Positions 50,200 through 62,412 of a stretch of 64,000 bases of DNA are shown piece by piece (the stretch's first letter is position 1; each line of letters opens with the position of its first letter). Made by a program: the position numbers and the translations under genes. The notes under the pieces were generated by a model, which worked only from the letters and a program-made list of their open reading frames with translations, was not told the origin of the DNA and made no database searches. The stretch spans positions 9,508,056 to 9,572,055 of the forward strand of contig CM012955.1 in assembly GCA_000181795.3 (NCBI GenBank), given 5' to 3'. Source of the stretch: Trichinella spiralis. Lineage: Eukaryota > Nematoda > Enoplea > Trichinellida > Trichinellidae.

Positions 50200-53100
50200 T
50201 TTCATGAACTCTAGAATTAGTACCTTATTATTCGAAAATCGCAACAGGAAATACAGTCAATAACTAGAAAACTAATCTTCGTTCTTAAAAAATAAAAATA
50301 TCTGAAAATAGGTCACACCACAATGTCAAAACAATTAAGTGAAAACAAACAGATAATAACCAAGATAAAATACAAAAATTAATAACTGTTCATAATAGTC
50401 ACTTTACTAATATATGTGAAAATTAAAAAATAATTAACAAATTTAACGAAATAAATTCTTAAATAATATACTTTAAAATGTTCGAATAAAATAATTACTT
50501 ACGATAAGTATCAAGGAATATCACTGACGATTTCAAATACAAAAAAAAATACTAAGCGTAAGAAGAACGTCAACCACTAAACAGTGACCTTAAGGCTAGA
50601 AGAAACTTCGAGCACAACTTTTCACAACTTCACGACCAATAAATACTAAATAACTAACGCTAATATATACGGTAAATGAACTTGCAGGTATGAAGGTTTA
50701 CTGTAATAGAAATAACAAAAATCTAAATGCTTCATAAACACCAAAAAAATTATTTACTGTGCGAATTTACAATACTTCATTAATTATGCGATGTTTTAAA
50801 AGTAAATAATAAATAAAAACGTTTTAAAAAGCAGAAAAATTTGTCATATGTATATAGGTGACACTTGCATAAACTGTATGTAACTTAACTTTCAGAAAAA
50901 TAAAACAATATACCTAATAATTTCATGAATATAATACATACTAATTTTACAACAACAAGCAGTCAATTTTCTCATAAGACAACTTAACAATGAAAAATAA
51001 TTAAATAACAGCTTACAATACAATTGAGTCGCCCAAAACCTCACAATAAATTTTGCGAACATTACCCTCATTTAATACGCAACATTTAATAATGTAACCT
51101 CATGCTATTATTAATAATGAAAACGATTGATAAAGCAGCACTTTTTAGTTGAGAATTTGCGTAATGCCGCTCAGTTACTTTGAAAATCCTTGCTCTATTA
51201 TTATAATAATATACATTAATGCGTCGCAATTTTAAATGGATAAAATGGACTGTTATCCTACTAAATTTCTCAAAAATAAAAGTTGCTTTTCGCAAAATTT
51301 CATGAGACTTACGATTCAATACTTCTTTCTGATAACAATAACAGTACAAAAAACTTAACTACAATTAATCCTCCTATCTAATACAACTCAAAATGCTATG
51401 AAATGAACTAAACTAAAATAAAATAAATAGAACAATATTTAATATGCTATCAAGTGCTTCAATTTATAAATTTTTGAATTTTACAAAAAAAAATTAAAAG
51501 GTGGCATTCGATGAACAGTTTCACGAGAAATATGAAAAAGCAACAGCTCATAATTATTTGTGAAAGGCTGCTTTATTCTGACGAGTATATTTATGGAAAT
51601 TTTTATTTTAAAAAGAATAAAGAAGACTTACGTAGCGCAACAAAAAATTTTTTTAACCGTTCAATGAATTATCTTGAATGAGTCCGCATCTACTATGAAA
51701 AACTGCTGCATTACCAAAATGTATACAAGGCTAGTTAATATTCTGTTGATGACTAATGATTTACCGAAAATGTCAATTGCTACGGTATATTACAGTACGC
51801 TAATAACACCAATTTAAGTTGCCATTTTCTAAAGACGGCATAAAATATTACATTATTGCATCACCGATGTTTCAGAAAAGGTTTTCATTCATCTTCAGAA
51901 TTATTAAAAGTTCAAGCAATCCAAATTCAGAATTTTTTTACAATTTGACCAGTTAATTACATAAATAAAACGGTTTTTATTACTTTTTTTTCACTTCATT
52001 TCCGATACGTTTCAAACCAATAACCTGTTAAAAGTTAACCTCAACCGCCCATTTCATTTACATGTGTATCAATTAATGAATCTCAAAAGATTTTTTTCAT
52101 TACATAACAAATTGATAACAAACAAAATATTAGAAATATATGCATATATATATATATATTAAAATGAGCAACACACTCGAGCAGTATTTTTGTATTCCGT
52201 ATTTCAAGAGTTGGACGCTAAAAATTGGCATTCAAAAATTCTTCCATTCAGCACCAAGCCGTATTGTACTCACTAATAAAAGAAGCAATACTTGTTCTTG
52301 GTTAATTTCATTGATTTCGTTACTTCGTATCAGATCAACGGACGCACTAATCACTGATAATAGTGGTTATGAGCTAGCTAATCGCAACAGCTAATTATAT
52401 ATCCTCGAAAAAGATGAAGCTTGGATGCCGTAAGCAGTGTAGCAACAACGACCACAACAGCATCTAACCTAACAACATTTCGATCACTTTTGCTTTTTAA
52501 ATTTCCAACAATCTTATGCAGTTGTTGCCACGTGTCAGCTCAACGCGAGTGATATGCTAAATGCCATGACTAATTCTGTTGCGAGCTCTTTCCAAATATA
52601 CATTCAGCGCAAGTCAGATAACGTCGAAACTATGTGCGGATCAATCTTTCGATGTTCGTTAATGGAACCACATTAATAAACCCGCCTCGCCTCGCTTCGC
52701 ATAGCTAGTTCTGTTCCTCTTCATCCCGTTCCCCAGCTTTGTCAATTAGAATAATAAATTGATCGAATGATCTGTTCACATAGAGCTGAGTATGCTTCAC
52801 ATATGTTATGCTAAGTCATCTTTAACGGAGAAAATAATGTTCGAGCTGATGAATAATCTATAGCAAATTACTTCACAATATAAGTATATAAAATAATTTG
52901 GAAAACTTTCATGTTGGAAAAAATATTTTCCCCAATCAAGTAAAGAGTATTTGAAAAAAGGCGGGAATAATTTAAACAACGAACAAAATGCTACCACCAA
53001 TAAGATCAAACTAACAAACAGTAGGCGGCGCGTCACCGTATGGCAACATCTAGAAACGTACGAAGTTCCTGATGAGCAGAATACGATACAATTGGTATTG

Positions 53101-54000
53101 TTGATGTGGACCAAATTCGATCTATTGCAAAGTGCGGGGGGGGGACGTTATTTTTTTCCATTTATATTTTCCTCTTGAAATTCTACGCTGGATAATTATT
53201 CCATTTCACGTTAACATCTTAACATTCTGTCTTTTTAACTGTATTCATTTTGCCCCTGCTAAATCTAAAAATGTCTTAACCGAAGAAAGACCACAAAAGC
53301 AAAAGAGCATGAAAAAATTAAGCAATAAATGAACAGAAAATTCCATTTATTCAAATGTATCAGAAACGTATAACATTGTTCTTAAAACAAATATTCATTG
53401 ACAAATTGAATATTCATTTATTTTAATAATACTATTATATTATATTAAATAACTTATAACATAGTCTAATTTGTTAATTATTAAATCATCAGAACAAATG
53501 TTGCGCTTTTCACAAGCGAAAATTCAATTTTGTACCAGCAGTTTACAATCAAAGTTATATCTATCTATGTTTGAACCAAAAAAGCGCATGCAAAGCAAAG
53601 AAAATTGCAGCACAAAAAGCATTTCAAACACGTTAATGGAATTTTAAATACCACCTTAAACATAACCAATGCAACAAAAATTTTATTTTGTATACAATTT
53701 TGTAAATTGTATTCTCCAAAATCATTTCATTTCACCAATAAGTTTTTAACATTCTGCATTGCTAGTCATTTAATAGTAAAATGTTCCGTGTATTCTGAAG
53801 TAAAAAATTTTCTTCACTTTCAGAATAAAAATGTAAAACTTGATATGACAATGATTTATAAAAAATTAAATAAGTGTTGATATTAGCACGAATGCAGAGC
53901 ACGTGAATTAATAACCAACACCTCCAAATGCAAGCAGGCATAATGTGACAAGCAGTTTCTAAAGCAAACACCCACCGATTCCAGAAAATAAAACTTACGG
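50200..54000. other. AT-rich intergenic DNA upstream of CNOT1
   Basis: Two balanced islands (52,160-52,820 and 52,960-53,160) have short open frames on both strands and no family match. The rest is AT-rich with a G8 run near 53,136. No gene called. Confidence 0.55.
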
Positions 54001-54040
54001 TTGTAATTGAATATTTGTTATTGCTATTTCTCAGTATTAA

Positions 54041-54393
54041 ATGATAACTCCATCGGTCAAAGGGTCAAGCTCAGCTGCCACTGGTGTGGCTGGACTAACT
54101 TGCACAGTTGCATGCAAGAATCGTCAGCTGCCCGAAACAAACGCTGATCAGAAGGATGACAACAAAACAGCGGTTGCCGCTGAGCGAAAATCAAATATCC
54201 ACCGCCGGAACATACCCAGCAGTACGATGGGCCGCCGACAGAATTGAATCTCGGTTTCGGTTATGTGAACTGGGTTTCTGGCTTGACCGATGAAGCTCTA
54301 GAACGGTGCCAACATCCCAAACAAATATATGAGCCTGCAGAAGAGATCATCACGCTCTGCTCTACTCAACCGATAACAGTTCTCCATAACTAA
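54041..54393 (+). pseudogene. Coding-like fragment, interrupted, possibly retroelement-derived
   Basis: Balanced composition and protein-like plus-strand frames stand out in AT-rich DNA. One frame begins MITPSVKGSSSAATG; another, further right, contains NLGFGYVNWVSGLTDEALER and runs to a stop near 54,390. The two are not in one frame, so the unit does not read as a simple intact gene. No family recognised. It lies 350 bp left of a sequence resembling the repeat units of the 59-61 kb element, so a common origin is possible. Confidence 0.4.
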
Positions 54394-54742
54394 CTTGTGA
54401 CACCTAATTTTTCCAGTTCTGCATTCAATTTCATCAGAACAAACTTTCCAAATCGGTCACGCAAGCATTCGTATTTACAGTCGACTGTAGTATATATTTG
54501 CAATAATGATCTTCAAGTGTAAATTAAAAATTCACAAACTTAACGGCACTGCTATTGTCACTTTTACCACATTTCAGTTTACGGATTAGCAAACTTGTCC
54601 ATGAAAGTAGCGGAGATTTTTATTTTAAAAAGTGTGCTTTTTTAATTCGTTGTTGTTGTTTTCTCAAATAAATACATGTAATACTCTTTTAACGGGCACT
54701 GACATTCGCTCTCCATTCATGCGTAGCAAAACTTAACCGCAT

Positions 54743-54901
54743 ATGAATGTTATTACGGTTGCCCCATGCGGTACAGCTAATAACAATCCAGACAAGAGGC
54801 CCGAAAAGCAAGCCGGACACCGGAGACAAACACGAGATGAGTTACCATCCTACCGTAGTAGAACATCGAAGTCATATGTAACATGTAAAATGATGAAATA
54901 G
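54743..54901 (+). other. Short coding-like ORF (52 aa), possible relic of the same repeat family
   Basis: A 52-codon frame beginning MNVITVAPCGTANNNPDKRP is rich in charged residues and has balanced composition against AT-rich flanks. The nucleotide stretch GCCCCATGCGGTACAGCTAATA at its start resembles GCCCCATGCCGTTACCGTTAATA in one repeat unit near 59,385. It may be a relic of that element rather than a host gene. Confidence 0.3.
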
Positions 54902-56519
54902 AAAGTAATTGGGAATAACTGGAAAGAAAGTAATAAGTAATTGAATAAAATGAATAAAAAGGATGGTTAAATTTTCAATGTACCGTAATCAAGTTGATTA
55001 CTTAATTGGATTCAATATTTTAAACCAAACCGTTTGACAGATATATTTCAAAAGCTATAATTAACAAATATATAAAATTTACTGCCAAAGTGAATTACAG
55101 TATAAATTGAAATAAACGGCATATAAATTTAAAAACGATTACTGATAATAATTTAACTTGATTATCAGTTGATACAGTACTCAATATTATTCGTTTTAAA
55201 AATATTATTTCTAAGGCTAGATTAATCTGTACTAAAGCAGATTAACTAGCCTAGACATATCATATTGTGACTGCCCAACGCGTATTCTGACAATGCGTGA
55301 TCTGACAACTTCAATATTGACGTTGTACTCTCGTGATTGTAAATTTTTTTCAGTATATATTGCATAAAATAATTTTATATTCATTGTAATTTTAACTGAA
55401 TCAAGTATTACATTAAAATAAGTCATTTAATATTTTTCTCTTTTGTACAAATTATCAACAGGTGACATGAACATGGAGAAGCTCTGCATTCATGATTAAT
55501 AATTTATAGAATAAGATAATAATAATTCAGAATGAAAATGCAAAATCTAAAAAAGAATTATAAAATCAATATACAGAAAACTGATAAAAAAGAAGAAACT
55601 CTTATATGACGAATTACAGTTTGATTTAAAAGAAAATTTTTTTCTTGTCAGCACTCTGTTGACAGTAATCAGAATTGACCATGAAACAAAAATTTCAAAA
55701 AGTTCAGAAAAAAATGTGCATAAAATTTGTAAGTTAGGGAAGAAAAACAAATAAAGGTATGTTATTTTAAAATGAAAAGGTTTTTTCTTTCAGAGATATT
55801 CAGCCAAAACTGATTATCCGATTTGTTAATTCATTTTTTTGTTTGAGGTCGAGATGTTTAGTTAATACGATACTGAACTGCAATTAAATTAAGGAAAATT
55901 TTTGGAAAATCTTTTAAAATGCTTACTAATCAGCGAGGTTGGTTTAAAAATGGTTTCATGATAAAAAGTTTGCATTATGTTCAGTGGAAGAAATGTCAGC
56001 TTAATAAGAAAAATATGTTTATGCAAACAATCCCAACAAGGAGGAATCCATATCAGATAAAAATATCATTCGGTGCACTAAATAACTTTGTTAATTTGTT
56101 GTTTATTTAATAAGTGATACCCACTGGAAATATTTAAGCTGTTTCAGAATTTTTTTTAAATTAAACGTTACGTTTACTTCATTATGCTTGAAATATTTGC
56201 CAAATTATTTGCTATCAGCAATGCAGCCAGAATTTAAATATGATGAGTAAATAAACATAATTTATTCAATAGTTTTGTGTTTCAGATTCATTTCTACTAA
56301 AAGCACAAATTATTTTTAATTTTCTTTTAAAATAATCTTCACAATTTTGACATAGAAATTGATGTTTAGGTAACATTACTCTTTCCCATTAAGCAATCCT
56401 TAATGCAATTTTCTTGGAAAGTTGATTACTATATTGAATTGATTGATTAAATTTTCAGAATTGATTACTTTAAAATTTTGTTCTTTAAAATAAATCACTA
56501 TATTAAAACGCACAGCAAC
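54902..56519. other. AT-rich intergenic DNA left of the membrane-protein gene
   Basis: No frame beyond chance length, no repeats of note; nothing seen. Confidence 0.6.
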
Positions 56520-56644
56520 TGAGTGCTTTAAACAATATCAAATTGTTTAAACTTACTGAGCTTGATATTAGCAGCAATTCAAATCTCAAAATCAGTTTGA
56601 TCTGGTTTCTCCCAGCGACAAGTAGTATCTGTAAACTTCTCAAA
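56520..56644 (+). other. 5' untranslated exon of the 171-aa membrane protein gene
   Basis: Sequence ending in a consensus donor (AAA|GTAAGT) is joined by a 58-bp intron to the start-codon exon. The length to the left is not defined; composition changes from strongly AT-rich around 56,540. Confidence 0.5.
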
Positions 56645-56704
56645 GTAAGTAAATAATCCAGTGATCATTTTTACAAGAGATAAAATTATTATTCTCTTTC
56701 AGAA

Positions 56705-57220
56705 ATGGATATACTTTATACTTTAAATGCGCCTGATTCATTGTCAGCCCAAATTTTTGCTGTGGTGATTGCTTTGGCAGGAACGGTTGGTTTGCTGTTA
56801 ATTTGTTCGTGGTGTGGTAACAAGAATGAAAGCAAAGACAAAAATCCACCCCCTCCAGAGATGCTACAAACTGAGACTGATTGTTCGCGAACCTATTCCG
56901 CAACATACGCAACATACGTGTATACGCAGCAACAATCTATTCCAACGTTAGCGGCTCCGCAATGCCATATTACGGTGTCCATGCCACCACCGGTATCTCC
57001 ACCACCGATGGAATCTCCTGCATCGGATGCATTATCAGTTGTGACTGAAACTTTATCGCCTGAAGCAACCTCAGCTCCTGCAACTGTTAACAAAGTTGAT
57101 CTTGAGATGCAAAGTTGGGCCCAGGGCGAGTCCGCGTTGGACACAATGGCTAATGTCCCATCCATTACCCGCAGTTATGCAGAACGACTTCAAAATAGCT
57201 TAAATAAGAATTTTTTCTAG
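56705..57220 (+). CDS. Single-pass membrane protein with Pro/Thr/Ser-rich tail (171 aa)
   Basis: I do not recognise the family. The ATG lies two bases after an acceptor (CTCTTTCAG, to 56702) whose 58-bp leader intron starts at a strong donor, CAAA|GTAAGT at 56645. That supports a real spliced transcript and this start. Residues 1-15 are short and uncharged to acidic; 16-36 form one hydrophobic segment (IFAVVIALAGTVGLLLIC); next comes a charged stretch (NKNESKDKN), then a long tail with Pro runs and Thr/Ser. With basic residues after the membrane segment and no signal peptide, an N-out, C-in orientation is likely. Pro-rich motifs (PPPPEM, PPPVSPPPM) could bind SH3 or WW domains. Codon use is more balanced than the flanking AT-rich DNA. 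Could be an adaptor or receptor-accessory protein; function unknown. Confidence 0.7.
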   Translation: MDILYTLNAPDSLSAQIFAVVIALAGTVGLLLICSWCGNKNESKDKNPPPPEMLQTETDCSRTYSATYATYVYTQQQSIPTLAAPQCHITVSMPPPVSPPPMESPASDALSVVTETLSPEATSAPATVNKVDLEMQSWAQGESALDTMANVPSITRSYAERLQNSLNKNFF

Positions 57221-57960
57221 CTGCTTCGCTTTTTCCTCTACTCACTAGACATTTATTGTCAATTATTTCATCACTTTCATTAACAATGAACTTCATTTCA
57301 TTTCTGATGTATAAGCTTTAAGAATTATTTAACTAATTATTTTTACAAGTAAAATTGAAGTCATTTTTCTTCATGCTTCACTGCAATGATATATTTCACC
57401 ATGAATTCTATAATGTAGAAAATGACTTTTGCCCGTATGTGAATGTTGTGGTCATTTCTTTGAAAAATTTTGTGATTTTCCCTTTATAATAATCACATCC
57501 CAGAGGATCTTATGCTTTTATAATAATCATCAAGATAAAAGCAAATTTACGATTGCTCAGATAGAACTGATGAAATTTATTATTAAAGAAGAGACATTAA
57601 AGTCGTATATTGTGAGATTCACATTGTTATAATGTTTTCCGCCCCCTAAAAACATAGCACCATTTCAGAGAGATTTAGCAATGTCTGTCACATATTACCA
57701 ATTTTGCTCAATTTTTACATAATATGCACTTCAGCAAAATATGCCTGATGCATGAATTAGCGGTTTGTACTTTTGAGGCGAGAGTTCAGCATGAAAGCAT
57801 CGTTCATTCTTTATTATCTTAAATATCAGTCATCCCTATAATCTACTGTACAAAGAAGAATAAAAAATAACGCTCATCAACGATGCCTCTATTTATTTCT
57901 GGAAGTGAATGAATAAAATTTTAGTGTGTGGAGGAGCCAACCTGACTACCAACAAATAGA
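57221..57960. other. 3' flank of the membrane-protein gene
   Basis: Likely holds its 3' untranslated region. A 67-codon plus-strand frame at 57,429-57,632 starts MPVCECCGHFFEKF but has no other support. Confidence 0.4.
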
Positions 57961-57967
57961 TTAATAC

Positions 57968-58039
57968 CTGCACATCAGCACACATTGCTGCTATAGAATT
58001 GAGATCATAAACTCCGAAATCGGGAAGTGTCTGTACTAA
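57968..58039 (-). other. Candidate internal exon, minus strand
   Basis: Minus-strand sequence between an acceptor-like GGTGTCAG and a donor-like CAG|GTATTA is open for 24 codons (VQTLPDFGVYDLNSIAAMC). It is less AT-rich than its flanks. It may belong with the candidate at 58214-58284, but the phases do not fit a direct join. No parent gene recognised. Confidence 0.25.
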
Positions 58040-58213
58040 CTGACACCATACTGTCGGTCACGCACATGTACTTGCAGATCATAAAAGCTTACATGATAAC
58101 AAGTAATAATACAATAAGTTGTTATCGTCTAACGTTTCTACATTTCAGTTTCTTCTTCAAAATGTTTCGCTTCACCAATATTGCAATTATTAAATGAAAA
58201 TCAACGGATTCAC

Positions 58214-58284
58214 CAAATGCCTTCAATATCACCGTCTTCGCAAAAGAATTCCAATTCGCCTTCCCGATTAGAAACTTGCTTCAA
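58214..58284 (-). other. Candidate internal exon, minus strand (opposite frame also open)
   Basis: An acceptor-like CTTTAACAG and a donor-like TTTG|GTGAATC bound 71 nt that read LKQVSNREGELEFFCEDGDI. The plus strand of the same place (about 58,150-58,290) is also open after an acceptor-like ACATTTCAG and ends ETCFNC-stop, so the coding strand cannot be decided. No family recognised. Confidence 0.25.
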
Positions 58285-59099
58285 CTGTTAAAGAGTTCAA
58301 AAGAAATCATCTGCTCTGTTTCACTGCTAGATTGTAATTTACGTTAAACATCAAACGTGAAAACATACCTTCCATCATTAAAATTCATGTTCATAATAAT
58401 ATATAATCATATTTACGATTACGAAACACATCATACAAAAATATGATGTGCAAAATTTACTTTTTTATACAATTCAAATCAGCAGATGATTACTTTTCCA
58501 ACGTACACAGCACAATATACCTTTGATTAAATTCACAAGCACTGGTAACAAAAAACAGATTGAAAATAAACTGAAAAATAAAAACTTCAAAGAAAATCAT
58601 ACAAACATCAGAATGGTCAATCAACAATGAAAACTCAGAATCAAACGACAGCACTTACGGCAAAACAATGAAACATGAAAATACAATTATGCATTATTCA
58701 CCAACTGGTAATCACAAAAACGGTAAATAACCCTATTAGAGAATATACATACACAATGCAAATCAAGAAGAACACTGCTGCTAACGCATCATGTAATTTC
58801 GCATACGGATAAATAAAATGAAAATAAAACATTAAAATTGTACACTGATTTAAAATCAACAACTTGTCCTCTTCATTGCTCGTGGAAAGATTTGAGGCAA
58901 CACTTTTCTTCAACTGAACCAGCATCCACTGCCACATTACTGGATCACTCGTAATTAAAAACAGAACATTATCCAATCATGAGGCACATCTGAACCGCTA
59001 ATACACTGCTAGTTGTACACTGGGCCAATATCATCTGCTACAATGCTTTGGACGAAATGTTTATGGATCTATTGAGTATGCAATTTTACAGAAATTCCA

Positions 59100-61250
59100 G
59101 GTGGAACACCCGGTACAGTAAATACAGAGCATGTTGTACATTTCGTTCGTGCCTTCTGTACGGACCTCCGCTTCTACTGTTCTTCGACCATGGAGTCGTG
59201 CCGTTATACACACAATTGCCATTATTCGAAAGTCCAGTCGAACTGCACTAATTTTCTGAAATACCCTGTACTGTTAATACAGGCCATGTTGCTCATTCCG
59301 GGGCTGGTTTCCGCAAGGGCGTCTTCTTCAACAGCTCCTCGATAAGTACGTAACTGTGTTTTAAGCGCTTTTCATGAAACGCGCCCCATGCCGTTACCGT
59401 TAATACAGAGCATGCAGTACAGTCAGCTCTTGCCTTCTGGGCTCACAGTTTTATCATCGTAGATTCTGGCCGCATTGCGCTATTTTCAGAAGTCATGCAA
59501 AGTACTGCTAATGCAGCGTACGCTGCACATTCCGTGGCTGTTTTCCGCAAGAGCGGCTTCTGCAAAAGTTCTTCAATCATGCAGTAGTCCAGTTGTCTGG
59601 TGAATTTGGGAAACAGGTCGCGTGCCGTCGATGCACATTATGCGTAGTCTACCTTGCTTTCTGCAATGGCCTCGGGTTATACGGTTCTTCTATCCTGTAT
59701 TCTCGCCGTTCAGATGTAGATGAATGTTCTCGTACTTCACCAGTCTTCCTATGGATGCCTTCGCCTCAGAGTGTGCTGTTGGAGTTTTCTGATGTATACC
59801 ATAACGTGACGTTGCTTTATATCATTCACTCAGCCATAAATCAATTTGCATATCTTCAATCGGCTAAAATATACCACATCCTACTGGAGTCTGTCTTTGC
59901 GTCTTTCCCCAGCTTAAAAATACGCTGCACCAATTCGAAAGAAACATGCTCGGGTCTGGATAATTTCTTGCTCAATTTACGCTTGCTTCTTTGACAAAGC
60001 AGCCATACTCTTGCACCGGCGATGAATATAGCTCCTACGGCTGTTCATTCGTAATACCGTCTCCCTCGAATGCTTCGCCGGTTTGGTCCATTCTTACCAG
60101 TGCAAGCGCCGCTCCCGTGTCGACAACGATCTTTGTAACAATATTGTTGATTTTACTTTTGAACGCTGTTATCCCAGTATTATGCAGTAGTCGTTGGGTC
60201 TTTCGCTCATCCTTGAGGTCCTGAACCTCAGAACCAAAGTTTCTCAGTTAAGCGGCTCTACATCCTTCACGTAAATTCAGGTAGGATGCTGACCTTTACC
60301 ACTTATGAAGTAATATCGGCTCTGAGTCCGTTCTTCATCCTACCTGCTCAGCGGTCTTCTGTCGTTCTTTCTTCGACCGCTCTCCTGGATGCATAAACGG
60401 CGTTGAATCTGTTTTCATGTTGAGACTGCTTTCGCCTATGGCTCTGTCATTTCATCAGGTCTTTCATCAGAGTAGCTCTTCAGTAGATGCCTGCTTGCAA
60501 TTACTTATGAAGAGGTTCTGATAAGAAGTTTAGCTGTATTGCGCAGGAAGTATGAATCAATTTCCAAAGCTTCGCATACTACGAATTTCAGATTCTTCGC
60601 ATTCTTCAACCATACGAAGATGACCTGCTCCGGCATATGCAACATGTCTGAGAACTTTTCCAATCCAATCACTTCATTCGCGTCTTCCTGAACTGAAATG
60701 TATGCTTTGTCCACCGGTCGCCGAACAGCTCTCCTCATGGCTGATCGCGTCTAATTAGGATGATGCTGGTAACATTCCAGCAGACGGCCGTTATCTGAAG
60801 CGGATTAAACCGGTCTTTCAATGCAAATAAACAAAGTGAGAAGGATTAGCCGGTTCCAGGCAATAGCTGATAGAATGTACTGCGGGTTCACTGGTTCAAG
60901 AAATGAGTTAGCCACTTCAGCATCTCAGTACAGCTTTACCAATTAACGGAGACTGCATCGCTGAACTGTCGATTCCATCTTCCTAGCAACCAGCAACATC
61001 GAAGTGATCACAAAGAGGAATCGTATTCTTTGGACTATCGTTATGTAAGGAGCCCACCGACATAGCTTCCGGTTTGTTCGCGTCCATCTTCGTCGGCAAT
61101 GCAACACGAAAAACTACAGAAACACATCTCTTATCACAAGAACAAAAGCCAAGTTAAGACAAACAACCATACGCGCGAACAAACTACTAGCTATTCAGAA
61201 TCAGCTAGTCATCAACATTACCGTATCCCACCGTATGATGTAAGATGAAA
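59100..61250 (-). mobile_element. Broken LTR-class retroelement fossil (gag and protease-like parts)
   Basis: On the minus strand this stretch has balanced base composition, unlike the AT-rich flanks. In order it shows a gag-like start (MDANKPEAMSVGS, near 61,090), a further gag-like open segment (60,505-60,738), a retroviral-type aspartic protease motif (VVDTGAALALV, near 60,115-60,145), and a Cys-containing region of five diverged repeat units (59,110-59,705). No reverse transcriptase, integrase or clear terminal repeats were recognised, so only part of an element remains. It is interrupted in several places and looks old. The DTGA protease with a preceding gag-like part points to an LTR element (Ty3/Gypsy or BEL/Pao); the family cannot be settled from sight. 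Confidence 0.6.
59111..59704 (-). repeat. Five diverged tandem units within the retroelement fossil
   Basis: Units begin near 59,111, 59,264, 59,391, 59,500 and 59,617. Each has on the plus strand a core like GTACNGTTAATACAGNNCATG followed by CTTCTGC/CTTCNNCA about 50-60 bases later. Spacing is 109 to 153 bp. On the minus strand the units share a pattern of acidic pair, basic Lys/Arg-Lys, then Cys and a V-L-T-V end. They appear to be old duplications inside one element. Confidence 0.5.
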
Positions 61251-61259
61251 ATTAAGTTG

Positions 61260-62412
61260 TCTAAAGTAATTTGCTTTACTTTTGCGAAATTACTAATAAA
61301 ACACTGTAATATGTCATGGCGGTTTTGTTAAATTAAATTTTTTAATTTCTTTACTTAATGGGAATGCGTTGAAGTTTTGTGTCAAATTTATTCATGTATG
61401 CTCGAGAATATGAAAACACTTTTGACAAATAGTTTAAATTTGCCGTGCGATTTATAATTTCATGAAATTTTATTTGTATCTTGAAATTATATCCATTCAG
61501 CATTATCATATAATATTCAAGTGAAACAAGCGCTCATGAATTAGAAACTTATTGCTAATCCTTAATTTCTGTGAAATAATTGTGGAAATGAATTTTTATT
61601 TGGTTTCGCTTATTCATTATGCCCCAATTCATGTTTTATCATGTGTTTTGTGAAAAATGCTAATTTCGCTGATGTTTTACAGTACTCCGCTATATTCTTT
61701 ATGAATTTTAAGTATCCTTTTGCGTTAATCAGTGCTAAATATCAAACAATTTAGTTAGAATCTTGATCAGTTGATACTAATACGCTGTGGCTACGGAAGC
61801 TCAGGGAAAATTATTTTAATGATGAATTTCCATCTGAAATTTCTCAGCATGACTTGCATTTCATTTTACTGTATTGAAGTTTTTTTAATCAAAGTTTCAT
61901 ATTAAAATGAAAATTACATTGGAAAATCAATTTATTTCCTATACTGAAAAACTTTTACAAATGCCCTTTCTTATTATTTTTTCATTTCGAGACATTTTTG
62001 AGAAATTTACAATACTGTAATTTATTATGAAAAAGAAAATACTTTTAGTAATGAATAAATTAAAAAAAAAACGTAACAAAATTTTCAAGCGTTTTTCGAA
62101 ATTTTGACCTTCAACAACTTTTTCTTTCAAGCGAGTGAATTTCACAACATGCAAAGTTGTTTTTGAAAATTGCAAAAAATTCTTCGAGAAAAAGTCATTT
62201 GTAATCGACGTAATGGATATTTGAAATTGATTTCATCTTTCATTATAGTGTGGTTTTGTTTGATCAGAAAAGAAGGAAACATGTTACGGTTGATTGATTT
62301 TCATACGTATTAAGATGTTGTTGGTGTTGGATATAATCCTCAAAAGCGAGTCATCATTAAAATGTTTACTTCATCATTTTTAAAAAAGTTTAGTCTAGTT
62401 TTCTCAAAGAAT
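61260..62412. other. AT-rich DNA between the retroelement fossil and the UBC9-like gene
   Basis: Composition changes sharply to AT-rich at about 61,260, marking the limit of the fossil. The right part probably contains the UBC9-like 3' untranslated region. Nothing else seen. Confidence 0.55.

Noticed and set aside
58698-58976. 92-codon minus-strand frame with a hydrophobic end (VMWQWMLVQLKK)
   Set aside because: The first part looks protein-like, but no splice arrangement linked it to neighbours and the second half is AT-driven hydrophobic sequence.
59593-60224. Plus-strand frames of 133 and 77 codons
   Set aside because: Antisense to the retroelement fossil, whose minus strand carries the protease motif.
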